Part shown: piece by piece, positions 1 to 10,343 of the stretch
Layout of the letters: the number at the start of each line of letters is the position of its first letter
How positions within the stretch are numbered: position 1 is the first letter of the stretch
NCBI RefSeq assembly: GCF_900105715.1
Contig: NZ_FNRY01000001.1
Location: 2,976,001 to 3,040,000 of the forward strand
Origin: Paramicrobacterium humi
Lineage (GTDB): Bacteria > Actinomycetota > Actinomycetes > Actinomycetales > Microbacteriaceae
Direction of reading: 5' to 3'
Length of the DNA stretch: 64,000 nucleotides
The notes under the pieces: generated by a model
What the model was told of the DNA's origin: nothing
Databases searched by the model: none
Seen by the model: only the letters and a program-made list of their open reading frames with translations
Translations under genes and position numbers: made by a program

Positions 1-117
1 CAACCAGGCCGCGACGCGCACGCGGCGGTCAACGGTCGTCGGGAGCCAATCCCAGAATCGCCCCAGCCGCCGCTGCGGCCGACCCGCCGAGGTCTGATCC
101 GTGCCGGCCGACTTCAC
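1..117 (-). CDS. ctaA: Heme A synthase, N-terminal part only (runs off the window)
   Basis: The complement of the first 117 bases reads from a GTG into about 39 codons. They contain WDWLPTTVDRRVRVAAWL, a segment I recognise as the N-terminal lead into the first membrane helix of actinobacterial COX15/CtaA. The enzyme oxidises heme O to heme A for the aa3 oxidase in the cytoplasmic membrane, and ctaC, ctaD, ctaE and ctaF lie at 53-62 kb of this window. A GAGAG about 7 bases upstream supports the GTG at 117. Only the cytoplasmic N-terminus is visible, so the call rests on a short stretch. The gene is divergent from sufB. Confidence 0.6.
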   Translation of the reverse strand, partial: MKSAGTDQTSAGRPQRRLGRFWDWLPTTVDRRVRVAAWL

Positions 118-391
118 ACTGTTCACTCTCGTCATCCTTCGTGGCTTCGCTCGGCGGAATGCCGCCTCAGCGTCCTCTGAGTTCCTCGCACATTCGGAGC
201 TACAACCTGTAGAATTGCATTGTTCATCACCCGGTTTCAGCGCGCGTTCCGACGCCGCTCTCACGAGGTCACGAACAATTGTAGGTTCACGCGGACGCGG
301 ACCACATTTTCCCTCACTCGCCGGACGCACCTGCGTGCGGGGGAATGCCGTGAACAGAGATCCTGTTTCTTAGCGGTGAAGAGAGGTAGAT
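118..391. promoter_or_regulatory. Divergent intergenic region between ctaA and the suf operon
   Basis: These 274 bases hold no convincing gene and must carry promoters for both directions. A TAGAAT (-10-like, preceded by TG) lies at 210-215. CTACA-ACC-TGTAG is a small inverted repeat at 200-212. A 12-base word ATTGTTCATCAC (219-230) recurs inverted at 268-279 with 10 of 12 matches. These could be operators for a suf regulator, but I do not recognise a known box. GAGAGG six bases before 392 is the sufB ribosome binding site. Confidence 0.35.
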
Positions 392-1810
392 ATGTCAGAT
401 GTTCTGATTGACCGCCCCGAACTCGAAAGCCTCGGTGTCTACGAGTTCGGCTGGTCGGATCCGGATGCCGCGGGCGCCTCAGCGCGTCGCGGGCTCAACG
501 CCGATGTCGTGACCGATATCTCACGGCTGAAGAACGAGCCGGAGTGGATGCTGAAACGCCGGCTCAAGGCGCTGCAGCTGTTCGACCGCAAGCCGATGCC
601 GTCCTGGGGCGCTGACCTCTCCGAGATCGACTTCGAGAACATCAAGTACTTCGTCCGCTCGACGGAGAAGCAGGCTTCGTCGTGGGAGGACCTCCCCGAC
701 GACATCAAGAACACCTATGAGCGCCTCGGCATCCCCGAGGCCGAGCGCAAGCGCCTCGTCGCGGGCGTCGCTGCCCAGTACGAGTCCGAGGTCGTCTACC
801 ACCAGATCCGCGAGGACCTCGAGAAGCAGGGTGTCATCTTCCTCGACACCGACACGGCGCTCCGCGAGCACCCGGAGTTCTTCGAGGAGTACTACGGCAC
901 GGTGATTCCGTCCGGCGACAACAAGTTCGCCGCCCTCAACACGGCCGTCTGGTCGGGCGGCTCGTTCGTCTACGTGCCGCCGGGCGTGCACGTGGACATT
1001 CCGCTGCAGGCCTACTTCCGCATCAACACGGAGAACATGGGCCAGTTCGAGCGGACCCTGATCATCGCCGACGAAGGCAGCTACGTCCACTACATCGAGG
1101 GCTGCACCGCTCCGATCTACAAGTCGGACTCGCTGCACTCGGCCGTCGTCGAGATCGTCGTGAAGAAGAACGCCCGCGTGCGCTACACGACGATCCAGAA
1201 CTGGTCGAACAACGTGTACAACCTCGTCACCAAGCGCGCGATCGCCGAAGAGGGCGCCACCATGGAGTGGGTCGACGGCAACATCGGCTCCAAGGTGACG
1301 ATGAAGTACCCGTCGATCTACCTCACCGGCGAGCACGCCAAGGGCGAAACCCTCTCGGTCGCGTTCGCCGGCCCCGGCCAGCACCAGGATGCCGGCGCGA
1401 AGATGATTCACATGGCGCCGTACACGCAGTCCTCGATCGTCTCCAAGTCGATCGCGCGCGGCGGCGGTCGTTCCGGCTACCGCGGTGAGGTCCGGGTCGA
1501 CGCGTCAGCGCACCACTCGTCGAACTCGGTCGTCTGCGACGCCCTGCTCGTCGACACGATCTCGCGATCCGACACATACCCGTCGATCGACATCCGCGTC
1601 GACGACGTCAAGCTCGGCCACGAGGCGACAGTGTCGAAGGTGAGCGAGGAGCAGCTGTTCTACCTCATGAGCCGCGGTCTCGAGGAGACCGAGGCCATGG
1701 CGATGATCGTGCGCGGCTTCATCGAGCCGATCGCGCGCGAACTGCCCATGGAGTACGCGCTCGAGCTCAACAAACTTATCGAAATGGGCATGGAAGGATC
1801 CGTCGGCTAA
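392..1810 (+). CDS. sufB: Fe-S cluster assembly scaffold SufB
   Basis: SufB is the scaffold subunit of the SufBC2D complex that builds Fe-S clusters in the cytoplasm. The 472-residue length is normal. The beta-helix core and the C-terminal [20 protein letters not shown] typical of SufB are present. Two conserved cysteines are visible, in IEGCTAP (about residue 240) and SVVCDALL (about residue 380); the latter corresponds to the essential cluster-assembly cysteine of the family. The ATG follows GAGAGG at good spacing. It is first in a tight operon with sufD starting 2 bases after its stop. No SufR-type regulator gene lies directly upstream. Confidence 0.95.
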   Translation: MSDVLIDRPELESLGVYEFGWSDPDAAGASARRGLNADVVTDISRLKNEPEWMLKRRLKALQLFDRKPMPSWGADLSEIDFENIKYFVRSTEKQASSWEDLPDDIKNTYERLGIPEAERKRLVAGVAAQYESEVVYHQIREDLEKQGVIFLDTDTALREHPEFFEEYYGTVIPSGDNKFAALNTAVWSGGSFVYVPPGVHVDIPLQAYFRINTENMGQFERTLIIADEGSYVHYIEGCTAPIYKSDSLHSAVVEIVVKKNARVRYTTIQNWSNNVYNLVTKRAIAEEGATMEWVDGNIGSKVTMKYPSIYLTGEHAKGETLSVAFAGPGQHQDAGAKMIHMAPYTQSSIVSKSIARGGGRSGYRGEVRVDASAHHSSNSVVCDALLVDTISRSDTYPSIDIRVDDVKLGHEATVSKVSEEQLFYLMSRGLEETEAMAMIVRGFIEPIARELPMEYALELNKLIEMGMEGSVG

Positions 1811-1812
1811 CG

Positions 1813-3021
1813 ATGACTGTCACAGACACCGCAGCAACCCCCGCCGAGGCCGGCCAGCACGGATTCAAGAAGCACTCCGACGGCGGCTGGGACCTCGTCC
1901 CCGTCCAGACCCGCTCCGAGCGGTTCCACTCCACGAACGTCGCCGACTTCCCGCAGCTCACCGGCCGCGAGGCCGCGTGGCGCTACACGCCCGTCGCCCG
2001 CCTCACGGCGCTCAGCGACGGCGAGCTCGACGGCGGGCCGTACGAGATCAGCACGACGGATGCCGCCGGCGTGAGCGCCGAATGGCTCGACGTCGCCGAG
2101 GCGAACCGCGGACAGGCGGGAAAGCCGGAGGAGCGCCCCTCGGCGAACGCATGGACGCAGACGGAGAAGGTCTACGCGATCACGATCACGGGCGAGGAAG
2201 CGAAGACCGTCACGGTGGACCGCTCCGCGCTCGGCGCCACCGCACGGGCGGCTCACACGGTCATCACGGCGAAGCCGAACAGCCAGGCGATGCTGATCCT
2301 CAAGAACACGGGCGACGCTCTGCTCACCGAGAACGTCGAGATCGTCGTCGAAGAGGGCGCGCAGCTGACCGTCGTCAGCGTGCAGTGGTGGGATGACTCG
2401 GCCATGCACCTCGCATCGCACTTCGCCCGGGTCAGTCGCGACGCGCGCCTCAAGCACGTCGTCGTCACTCTCGGCGGCGACATCGTGCGCGTGAACCCCT
2501 CCGTGCACCTCGCGGAGCAGGGCTCCGACATCGAGTCGCTCGGCCTGTACTTCGCCGACGCGGGGCAGCACCTCGAGCACCAGGTGTACATCCACCACGA
2601 CGCCCCCTACTCCCGCAGCCGCGTCACCTACAAGGGCGCACTGCAGGGCGAGGGTGCGCACACGGTCTGGATCGGCGACGTGCTCATCGGGCCAAAGGCG
2701 ACCGGCACCGACAGCTACGAGCAGAACCGCAACCTCGTGCTCACCGACGGCACGCGCGCCGACTCCGTCCCGAACCTCGAGATCGAGACGGGCGACATCG
2801 CGGGCGCCGGCCACGCGAGCGCGACCGGTCGCTTCGACGACGAGCAGCTGTTCTACCTCGAGGCTCGGGGCATCCCGGAGGACGAGGCGCGTCGCCTCGT
2901 CGTGCGCGGCTTCCTCACGGAGATCATCCAGCAGATCGGCGACGCGGAGCTGCAGGAGCACCTCGAGCGAGCCGTCGAGCAGGAGCTCAGCGGGACCGTG
3001 CTCACGGGGGACGCGCAGTAA
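1813..3021 (+). CDS. sufD: Fe-S cluster assembly protein SufD
   Basis: SufD is the SufB paralogue that pairs with it in the SufBC2D scaffold and is needed for iron entry. The 402-residue protein has a variable N-terminus, then the beta-helix domain, ending in the family motif ATGRFDDEQLFYLEARGI (about residues 336-353) and a helical VVRGFLTEI tail. The same motif in sister form closes SufB. It starts two bases after the sufB stop and ends two bases before the Rieske gene, indicating a single polycistronic mRNA with translational coupling. Confidence 0.93.
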   Translation: MTVTDTAATPAEAGQHGFKKHSDGGWDLVPVQTRSERFHSTNVADFPQLTGREAAWRYTPVARLTALSDGELDGGPYEISTTDAAGVSAEWLDVAEANRGQAGKPEERPSANAWTQTEKVYAITITGEEAKTVTVDRSALGATARAAHTVITAKPNSQAMLILKNTGDALLTENVEIVVEEGAQLTVVSVQWWDDSAMHLASHFARVSRDARLKHVVVTLGGDIVRVNPSVHLAEQGSDIESLGLYFADAGQHLEHQVYIHHDAPYSRSRVTYKGALQGEGAHTVWIGDVLIGPKATGTDSYEQNRNLVLTDGTRADSVPNLEIETGDIAGAGHASATGRFDDEQLFYLEARGIPEDEARRLVVRGFLTEIIQQIGDAELQEHLERAVEQELSGTVLTGDAQ

Positions 3022-3023
3022 CC

Positions 3024-3350
3024 GTGGCAGCACTGAAAGCATGCGACCTGAGCGAGCTGACGGTCGACCAGGCCAAGCGCGTCGTCCTCGACGGCGTCCC
3101 GATCGCCGTCGTGCTCGATTCGAGCAGCACGGTCCACGCGATCGGTGACACCTGCACGCACGGCGACATCTCCCTGTCCGAGGGGTTCGTCGAGGACGGC
3201 ACCCTCGAGTGCTGGGCGCACGGCTCGCAGTTTTCGCTCACCACGGGCAAGCCCCTCACCCTTCCGGCGTATGAGCCGGTCCCCGTTTACAACGTCGAGA
3301 TCATCGACGGTGCAATTTTCATAGACCCGACTGTTACGAAAGAGATCTAG
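3024..3350 (+). CDS. Rieske-type [2Fe-2S] ferredoxin of the suf operon
   Basis: A 108-residue single-domain Rieske protein. The cluster ligands are clear: GDTCTHGDISL supplies the first Cys-x-His (about residues 36-38) and LECWAHGSQF the second Cys-x-x-His (about 55-58). Such proteins resemble the ferredoxin subunits of ring-hydroxylating dioxygenases, but no oxygenase gene is nearby. Its place between sufD and sufC, with 2-base gaps on both sides, suggests an electron-transfer or cluster-carrier role in Fe-S assembly; that role is inferred from context only. Confidence 0.9.
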   Translation: MAALKACDLSELTVDQAKRVVLDGVPIAVVLDSSSTVHAIGDTCTHGDISLSEGFVEDGTLECWAHGSQFSLTTGKPLTLPAYEPVPVYNVEIIDGAIFIDPTVTKEI

Positions 3351-3352
3351 TC

Positions 3353-4117
<765 letters not shown>

Positions 4118-4121
4118 CGGT

Positions 4122-4451
4122 ATGGTCACAACACTGAGCCCTGAGCGATTCGACGAGGTCGAAGAAGCGCTCAAGGATGTCATGGATCCCGAGCTCGGCG
4201 TCAACGTCGTCGATCTCGGCCTCATCTACGACCTCGGCTGGGACGACGAGACCGACTCGCTCATCATCCACATGACCCTGACGAGCGCGGGCTGCCCGCT
4301 CACCGACGTGCTCGAGCAGCAGACCGCCGAAGCGCTCGAGGGAGTCGTTGACGCGTTCCGCATCAACTGGGTCTGGATGCCGCCGTGGGGTCCGGAACGG
4401 ATCACGGACGACGGTCGCGACATGATGCGCGCCCTCGGCTTCGCGATCTGA
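4122..4451 (+). CDS. MIP18/DUF59 family metal-sulfur cluster assembly factor (SufT-like)
   Basis: A 109-residue DUF59 (MIP18, PaaD-like) protein. Diagnostic motifs are DPELGVNVVDLGLIYDL (about residues 23-39) and TSAGCPL with the conserved cysteine (about 58-64). Family members help mature or deliver Fe-S clusters and sit at the end of many actinobacterial suf operons, where they are called SufT. It is four bases after sufC and is followed by a strong hairpin terminator, so it is the last gene of the operon. Confidence 0.88.
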   Translation: MVTTLSPERFDEVEEALKDVMDPELGVNVVDLGLIYDLGWDDETDSLIIHMTLTSAGCPLTDVLEQQTAEALEGVVDAFRINWVWMPPWGPERITDDGRDMMRALGFAI

Positions 4452-4466
4452 ACACCTGAGAATCGG

Positions 4467-4503
4467 ATCATGGCTCGGCTCCGCAACGGAGCCGAGCCAT
4501 GAT
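4467..4503 (+). terminator. Strong intrinsic terminator after the suf operon
   Basis: A perfect 17-bp stem (4467-4483 with 4487-4503, core GGCTCGGCTCCG) closes on a three-base CAA loop, 15 bases after the suf operon's last stop codon. There is no long T-tract, as is common in high-GC actinobacteria. Confidence 0.85.
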
Positions 4504-4544
4504 GCTGTCCGAAACCGCGCCGACCGGCGCACGACTACGAATGG

Positions 4545-6152
4545 ATGAATCCCGTGCTGAACGTGCGTGACCTCGAGATCCGCGTCGGCGCACGCGTGCT
4601 GATGCAAGACGTCAGCTTCCGCGTGCAGGCCGGCGACAAGATCGGTCTGGTCGGCCGAAACGGCGCGGGCAAGACGACGCTGACAAAGGTGCTCGCCGGC
4701 GACGTCATGCCGAGCGCCGGAAACGTCGAGCGCTCAGGCGAGCTCGGCTACCTCCCGCAGGACCCGCGCTCCGGCGACCCGGAGGAGACGGCTCGCACGC
4801 GCATCCTCAACGCGCGCGGCATCGGTGATCTCGTGCTCGGCATGCGCAAGGCGACCGACGCGATGGGCAGCGACGACCCTACCGTCACCGCTGCGGCGAT
4901 GAAGAAGTACAGCCGCCTCGAGGAGCGCTTCCATGTGCTCGGCGGCTATGCGGCGGAAGCGGAAGCGGCATCCATCGCCAGTAATCTCAACCTGCCCGAC
5001 CGCATCCTCGACCAGCAGCTGAAGACGCTCTCCGGCGGTCAGCGCCGCCGAATCGAGCTCGCTCGCATCCTCTTCTCCGACGCGCAGACGATGATCCTGG
5101 ATGAGCCGACGAACCACCTCGACGCTGACTCCGTCGTGTGGCTCCGCGAGTTCCTCAAGAGCTACAGCGGCGGGTTCATTGTGATCAGCCACGACATCGC
5201 GCTCGTGGGGGAGACCGTGAATCGGGTCTTCTACCTCGACGCGAACCGCACGGTCATCGACATCTACAACATGAACTGGAAGAACTACCAGCGCCAGCGG
5301 GAGGCGGACGAGGAACGACGCAAGAAGGAGCGCGCGAACGCCGAGAAGAAGGCGACGGCGCTGCAGCAGCAGGCGGCGAAGTTCGGGGCGAAGGCGACGA
5401 AGGCCGCGGCGGCTCACCAGATGGTCGCTCGTGCCGAGAAGCTCCTCGCCGGCCTCGACGAGGTCCGGCAGGTCGATCGTGTCGCGAAGCTGCGGTTCCC
5501 GACACCGCAGGCCTGCGGTCGCACCCCGCTCATGGGCAAGAACCTGAGCAAGAGCTATGGCTCGCTCGAGATCTTCACCGCGGTCGACCTCGCGATCGAC
5601 CGAGGATCACGCGTAGTCATTCTCGGACTCAACGGCGCCGGAAAGACGACGATGCTGCGCATTCTCGCGGGCGTGGACGAGGCCGACACGGGCGTGATCG
5701 AGACCGGCCACGGCCTGCGCATCGGCTACTACGCGCAAGAGCACGAGACTCTCGATGTGAAGCGCAGCGTGCTGCAGAACATGGTGTCGGCCTCGCCGAA
5801 CCTCACCGAGACGGAGGCCCGCAAGGTGCTCGGCTCGTTCCTGTTCACGGGCGAAGACGTGCACAAGCCCGCCGGGGTGCTCTCCGGCGGTGAGAAGACC
5901 CGACTCGCACTCGCGATGATCGTCGTGTCGGGAGCGAACGTGCTGCTGCTCGACGAGCCGACGAACAACCTCGACCCGGCCAGCCGCGGCGAGATCCTCG
6001 ACGCGCTCGCGCACTACGAGGGCGCTGTCGTGCTCGTCAGCCACGACGAGGGTGCTGTCGAGGCGCTCGACCCGGAGCGCGTGCTCATCATGCCCGACGG
6101 GGTCGAGGACCTGTGGACGAAGGACTACGCGGAGCTCATCTCGCTCGCGTGA
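4545..6152 (+). CDS. ABC-F family ATPase (translation factor type)
   Basis: A 535-residue soluble protein with two ABC ATPase domains and no membrane segments, the hallmark of ABC-F proteins that act on the ribosome. Domain 1 has GRNGAGKTT (about residues 37-45) and LSGGQRRRIE (about 163-172). Domain 2 has GLNGAGKTT (about 361-369) and LSGGEKTRLA (about 445-454). Between them is the charged, alanine- and lysine-rich linker (about 255-300) that reaches toward the ribosomal peptidyl-transferase centre. It resembles the housekeeping Uup/EttA-like group. I cannot tell whether it confers antibiotic protection. Confidence 0.9.
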   Translation: MNPVLNVRDLEIRVGARVLMQDVSFRVQAGDKIGLVGRNGAGKTTLTKVLAGDVMPSAGNVERSGELGYLPQDPRSGDPEETARTRILNARGIGDLVLGMRKATDAMGSDDPTVTAAAMKKYSRLEERFHVLGGYAAEAEAASIASNLNLPDRILDQQLKTLSGGQRRRIELARILFSDAQTMILDEPTNHLDADSVVWLREFLKSYSGGFIVISHDIALVGETVNRVFYLDANRTVIDIYNMNWKNYQRQREADEERRKKERANAEKKATALQQQAAKFGAKATKAAAAHQMVARAEKLLAGLDEVRQVDRVAKLRFPTPQACGRTPLMGKNLSKSYGSLEIFTAVDLAIDRGSRVVILGLNGAGKTTMLRILAGVDEADTGVIETGHGLRIGYYAQEHETLDVKRSVLQNMVSASPNLTETEARKVLGSFLFTGEDVHKPAGVLSGGEKTRLALAMIVVSGANVLLLDEPTNNLDPASRGEILDALAHYEGAVVLVSHDEGAVEALDPERVLIMPDGVEDLWTKDYAELISLA

Positions 6153-6155
6153 GGC

Positions 6156-7001
6156 TCAGGAGACGGAGTCGAGGATCTCGTCTTCGATGTCGGCATCCGA
6201 TCTCTTCTGCTTCCGCTTGAGCTCCCGCTTCGCAGACCGCTCCTTCTCGCGGGGGTCCTCCGCGTTGTGCAGGCGGTACTCCTGCCGCACGGCGTAGAAG
6301 AGGAACCCGAACGCCAGGAGTGCGAAAAGCACCCACTGGATCGCGTACGACAAGTGCATTCCCTCGTTGATCTCCGGCGGGAACGCGGGAAGCGGCCGGT
6401 CCTGCGCGGGGGAGGGCGATTCGCTCATGAGAAGGCCGTACGCCCCCGTGTACGCGTCGCCGTTCACGCGGGAGGCGAGGTCGGGCAGGTAGATCGTGGC
6501 GATCTGGCCCTCTCCCGCGCTTCGGCCGGGCAGCTGTGGCTCGCCGGGCTTGATGCGGGCGATTACGGTGACGTCGCCCGACGGCGGTGCGGGAACGGCA
6601 TCCGGGGCGTCCTGGTCGTTTCCGGTGGGCACCCAGCCGCGGTCCACCATGAAGATGCCGCCGGAATCCAGCTTGAGCGGCGTGATGACCTCGAAGCCGG
6701 GCTGCCCTGAGCGGGGCCGGTTGCGCACGAGAACCTGTTCGTCCGTGAGGTAGGTTCCGCTCATCGAGACGGGGTGGTATTCGAGGGAGGGATCAAGAGC
6801 CGCCGGATCGGGCGCCGCCTGCTCGAGGGGAACGGGGGAGGCGCTCCAGTTGTCGTCGACGAGGGCTTGGACCTGCTCCTTCTCGTGCAGTCGGCTCACT
6901 TGCCAGTTGGACAGGAATCCGCACACGACTGCGAAGACGATGGCGACGGCGAGGTAGCCGAGCCAGCGCGCGCTGAACGCGAATCTCCAGCCGCGGCTCA
7001 T
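6156..7001 (-). CDS. SURF1 family cytochrome oxidase biogenesis protein
   Basis: A 281-residue SURF1 protein, a membrane factor for assembly and heme a3 insertion of aa3-type cytochrome c oxidase. It has an N-terminal transmembrane helix (about residues 12-32), the extracytoplasmic SURF1 core with VLVRNRPRSGQPGFEVITPL and VDRGWVP, and a second helix near residue 220 (WVLFALLAFGFLFYAV). A charged lysine/arginine tail follows. The ATG at 7001 overlaps the previous gene's stop by four bases. The oxidase structural genes lie about 50 kb away in this window. Confidence 0.88.
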   Translation of the reverse strand: MSRGWRFAFSARWLGYLAVAIVFAVVCGFLSNWQVSRLHEKEQVQALVDDNWSASPVPLEQAAPDPAALDPSLEYHPVSMSGTYLTDEQVLVRNRPRSGQPGFEVITPLKLDSGGIFMVDRGWVPTGNDQDAPDAVPAPPSGDVTVIARIKPGEPQLPGRSAGEGQIATIYLPDLASRVNGDAYTGAYGLLMSESPSPAQDRPLPAFPPEINEGMHLSYAIQWVLFALLAFGFLFYAVRQEYRLHNAEDPREKERSAKRELKRKQKRSDADIEDEILDSVS

Positions 7002-7222
7002 GACGCCCCCTCGCTCTCGAGCGCCGTCACGGCGACCGGGAAGCTCCGCGCCTCGAGGAAGTCCCTCAAGTAGGGCATGTGCTCGTCGCACGCGAGCCAC
7101 ACCTTCTCACGATCGGCGCCGTGAATGCGCGGATTACGCCAGCCGATGCGCCAGGACGCCTCCGCCCGGCAGGCGGCGCGCGAGCACTCACGGACGCCCG
7201 GTTCGGCGCCGAAGCCGATCAT
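6998..7222 (-). CDS. Small conserved protein, possible metal-binding
   Basis: A 74-residue protein starting MIGFGAEPGVRECSRAACRA. The sequence contains CSRAAC, a further Cys in VWLACDEHMPYL and several tryptophans, which resembles small actinobacterial acetone-like zinc-finger proteins of unknown function often found beside SURF1. It is coupled by four-base ATGA overlaps to both neighbours, the DUF3099 gene upstream and SURF1 downstream, so the three form one operon. A metal-binding role is inferred from the Cys/His spacing only. Confidence 0.75.
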   Translation of the reverse strand: MIGFGAEPGVRECSRAACRAEASWRIGWRNPRIHGADREKVWLACDEHMPYLRDFLEARSFPVAVTALESEGAS

Positions 7223-7527
7223 GACGCCTTCCGTTCCGCGCCGGGCGAGCCATCGCCGCCCTTGTCCGCGGGCGGACGCACCTGCACGACTCCGCCGGGA
7301 CGCTCGACCGACCGCGAGGTGCGCAGCGGCGTGTTCGCGATGACGACGGCGAGATAGGGCAGCACGATGGCGCCGGCGGCGAACAGCGCAAGCCACCAGC
7401 CGCGCGAGAACAGCATCAGCACAATGCACACCATGCGCACCGACATCGCGACGGAGTACTTGATCATTCGGCGCCGACGCTCCTCCTCGGGGGTCAGCCC
7501 GAGGGTGGTGATCGAGGCCTTCTTCAT
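7219..7527 (-). CDS. DUF3099-like small membrane protein
   Basis: A 102-residue protein with a short cytoplasmic N-terminus (LTPEEERRRRMIKYSVAMSV), two adjacent hydrophobic segments (about residues 25-41 and 44-64) and a basic C-terminal tail. This layout fits the actinobacterial DUF3099 family, whose function is unknown. It is the first gene of a three-gene operon with the 74-residue protein and SURF1. The genes overlap by four bases, pointing to a possible link with oxidase assembly. Confidence 0.75.
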   Translation of the reverse strand: MKKASITTLGLTPEEERRRRMIKYSVAMSVRMVCIVLMLFSRGWWLALFAAGAIVLPYLAVVIANTPLRTSRSVERPGGVVQVRPPADKGGDGSPGAERKAS

Positions 7528-7560
7528 CCCCTCAATCGTACGTCGTTTCGGGGCTCGTAA

Positions 7561-8355
<795 letters not shown>

Positions 8356-8375
8356 CCGCGGGCGCGGCCTACGCG

Positions 8376-9041
8376 TCAGCCGCGCAGACCGAGAACGGGC
8401 AGCAGCTCGGCCAGGTCGACGCGCTCGAGCGCGAGCCGCGCCTGCCGGCGCACGGCGGGCTTCGCGTTGAAGGCGACGCTCAGCCCCGCGCACGCCATCA
8501 TCGTGAGGTCGTTCGCCCCGTCGCCCACGGCGATGGTCTTGCGGCGTGGGATGCCCGCGGCATCCGCCCACTCGATCAGGGAACGCGCCTTCGTCTCGGC
8601 GTCGACGATGTCGCCCGACACGCGACCGGTCAGCGTGCCGTCGCTCACCTCGAGCCGGTTGGCACGCCACGTGTCGACGCCGAGGCCCTGCGCGACGGGG
8701 TCGAGCAGCTCATGGAAGCCGCCTGAGACGACGCCGACGATGCCGCCTGCGGCGTGCACGGCCTCGATCATCTCGGCCGCGCCGCGAGTCGGGGTGATCC
8801 GTTCGCGGATGCGCGGCAGCGCGTCGACGGGAACGCCCGCGAGGGTCGCGACGCGCTCGCGCAGGCTCGCGGCGAAGTCGAGTTCTCCGCGCATGGCGCG
8901 TTCCGTGACGCGGGCGACGAGTTCAAGCGAGCCGGCTTCCTCGGCCAGCAGTTCGATCGCCTCGTTCTCGATGAGCGTCGAGTCGGCATCGAGGACGACG
9001 AGGAAACGGGCGGACGATGCGACGGCGCTCTTGAGCGTCAT
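8376..9041 (-). CDS. serB: Phosphoserine phosphatase SerB
   Basis: A 221-residue HAD-superfamily phosphatase that makes L-serine from phosphoserine. Motif I is [11 protein letters not shown] (about residues 17-27, a DxDxT nucleophile), motif II is VVSGGF (about 103-108) and motif III/IV is [12 protein letters not shown] (about 165-176), all as in SerB. No ACT regulatory domain is present, so it is the short form. Its ATG overlaps the end of glgC by four bases (9038-9041), so translation is probably coupled to glgC, an unusual metabolic pairing. Confidence 0.9.
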   Translation of the reverse strand: MTLKSAVASSARFLVVLDADSTLIENEAIELLAEEAGSLELVARVTERAMRGELDFAASLRERVATLAGVPVDALPRIRERITPTRGAAEMIEAVHAAGGIVGVVSGGFHELLDPVAQGLGVDTWRANRLEVSDGTLTGRVSGDIVDAETKARSLIEWADAAGIPRRKTIAVGDGANDLTMMACAGLSVAFNAKPAVRRQARLALERVDLAELLPVLGLRG

Positions 9042-10282
9042 GGTGTGACGTGTACTCCCTTGCCCACGACCGTGAGTCCGGAATCGGTGACAGTGAACCC
9101 GCGAGCTCGGTCGCGCTCGGGGTCGACGCCAATCGTCGCCCCCTCGTCGACGATCACGTCCTTGTCGATGATGCTACGTTGCACGCGCGCGTTCGCACCA
9201 ATCTGGACGCGATCGAAAACGACAGCATCGACGACATGCGCGCCCGAGTCGATCTTGGCCCACGCGCCGAGCACGCTTCGTTCGATGTGCGCGCCGGAGA
9301 TGAGCGACCCGAGGGACACGATCGAGTCGATGAGCTGCCCGAGGTTCCCCTGCGCGTCCCGGACGATCTTCGCCGGCGGCGAGTTCAGCTGCTGACTGTA
9401 GATGGGCCAGTCCGCGTTGTACAGGTTGAACACCGGGAGCGTGGAGATGAGGTCCTGGTGCGCGTCGAAGAACGAGTCGATCGTTCCCACGTCGCGCCAG
9501 TAGTAGCGGTCCCGATCGGTCGAGCCCGGCACGTCGTTGTTCTTCAAGTCGTACACGCCCGCGTCGCCTCGCGCGACGAAGTCGGGCACGATGTCGCCGC
9601 CCATGTCGTGATTCGACTGCGTGTTCTCGCCATCGCGCGTCACGGCGTCGATGAGCGCGTCGGCCGTGAACACGTAGTTGCCCATCGAGGCGAAGACCTC
9701 TCCGGGCGAATCGGCGAGCCCCGTCGCGTTGATCGGCTTCTCGAGGAACTCGCGGATACGCGTCGGGTCGTCGGGGGAGACGTCGATGACGCCGAACTGG
9801 TTCGCGAGCTCGATGGGCTGACGGATCGCCGCGACCGTCGCGCCGGCTCCCGACTGGATGTGCGCGTCGATCATGTCGTTGAAGTCCATGCGGTACACGT
9901 GGTCCGCGCCGACGACAACGACGATGTCCGGCTTCTCGTCCCGAATCAGGTTGAGGCTCTGCAGGATGGCGTCGGCGGATCCCGAGAACCAGCGCTTGCC
10001 GAGCCGCTGCTGCGCGGGGACGGAGGCGACGTACGAGCCGAGCAGGTTCGGCATGTGCCACGTCTGGGAGACGTGGCGGTCCAGGCTGTGCGACTTGTAC
10101 TGGGTCAGCACCACGATCTGACGCAGCCCCGAGTTGACGAGGTTCGACAACGCGAAATCGATCAGGCGGTACTGGCCGCCGAAGGGCACGGCCGGTTTGG
10201 CTCGATCCACCGTGAGCGGCATGAGTCGCTTGCCCTCGCCGCCCGCAAGCACGATTCCGAACACCTTCTTCGATGCAGGCAT
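9038..10282 (-). CDS. glgC: Glucose-1-phosphate adenylyltransferase GlgC
   Basis: A 414-residue ADP-glucose pyrophosphorylase that supplies the activated glucose donor for glycogen-type glucan. The N-terminus carries the nucleotide-binding signature [20 protein letters not shown] (about residues 10-29), followed by [19 protein letters not shown], and a left-handed beta-helix region at the C-terminus. The ATG at 10282 is preferred over the GTG at 10291 because GGGAGGTGG lies at the proper distance only for the ATG. It is divergent from the GlgM/GlgA-type gene, as in mycobacteria (Rv1213/Rv1212c). Confidence 0.93.
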   Translation of the reverse strand: MPASKKVFGIVLAGGEGKRLMPLTVDRAKPAVPFGGQYRLIDFALSNLVNSGLRQIVVLTQYKSHSLDRHVSQTWHMPNLLGSYVASVPAQQRLGKRWFSGSADAILQSLNLIRDEKPDIVVVVGADHVYRMDFNDMIDAHIQSGAGATVAAIRQPIELANQFGVIDVSPDDPTRIREFLEKPINATGLADSPGEVFASMGNYVFTADALIDAVTRDGENTQSNHDMGGDIVPDFVARGDAGVYDLKNNDVPGSTDRDRYYWRDVGTIDSFFDAHQDLISTLPVFNLYNADWPIYSQQLNSPPAKIVRDAQGNLGQLIDSIVSLGSLISGAHIERSVLGAWAKIDSGAHVVDAVVFDRVQIGANARVQRSIIDKDVIVDEGATIGVDPERDRARGFTVTDSGLTVVGKGVHVTP

Positions 10283-10343
10283 GGGACCCACCTCCCTTGC
10301 CCCAACACTAGAGGAGTGCCCGCCCGTGTACTAGCTTCAAGTC

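Noticed and set aside
200-279. The inverted words upstream of sufB as a SufR box
   Set aside because: They do not match a SufR site I can recall and the regulator gene is not present; kept only as a tentative element.
10283-10291. GTG at 10291 as the glgC start
   Set aside because: The ribosome binding site overlaps this codon; the ATG at 10282 has correct spacing.
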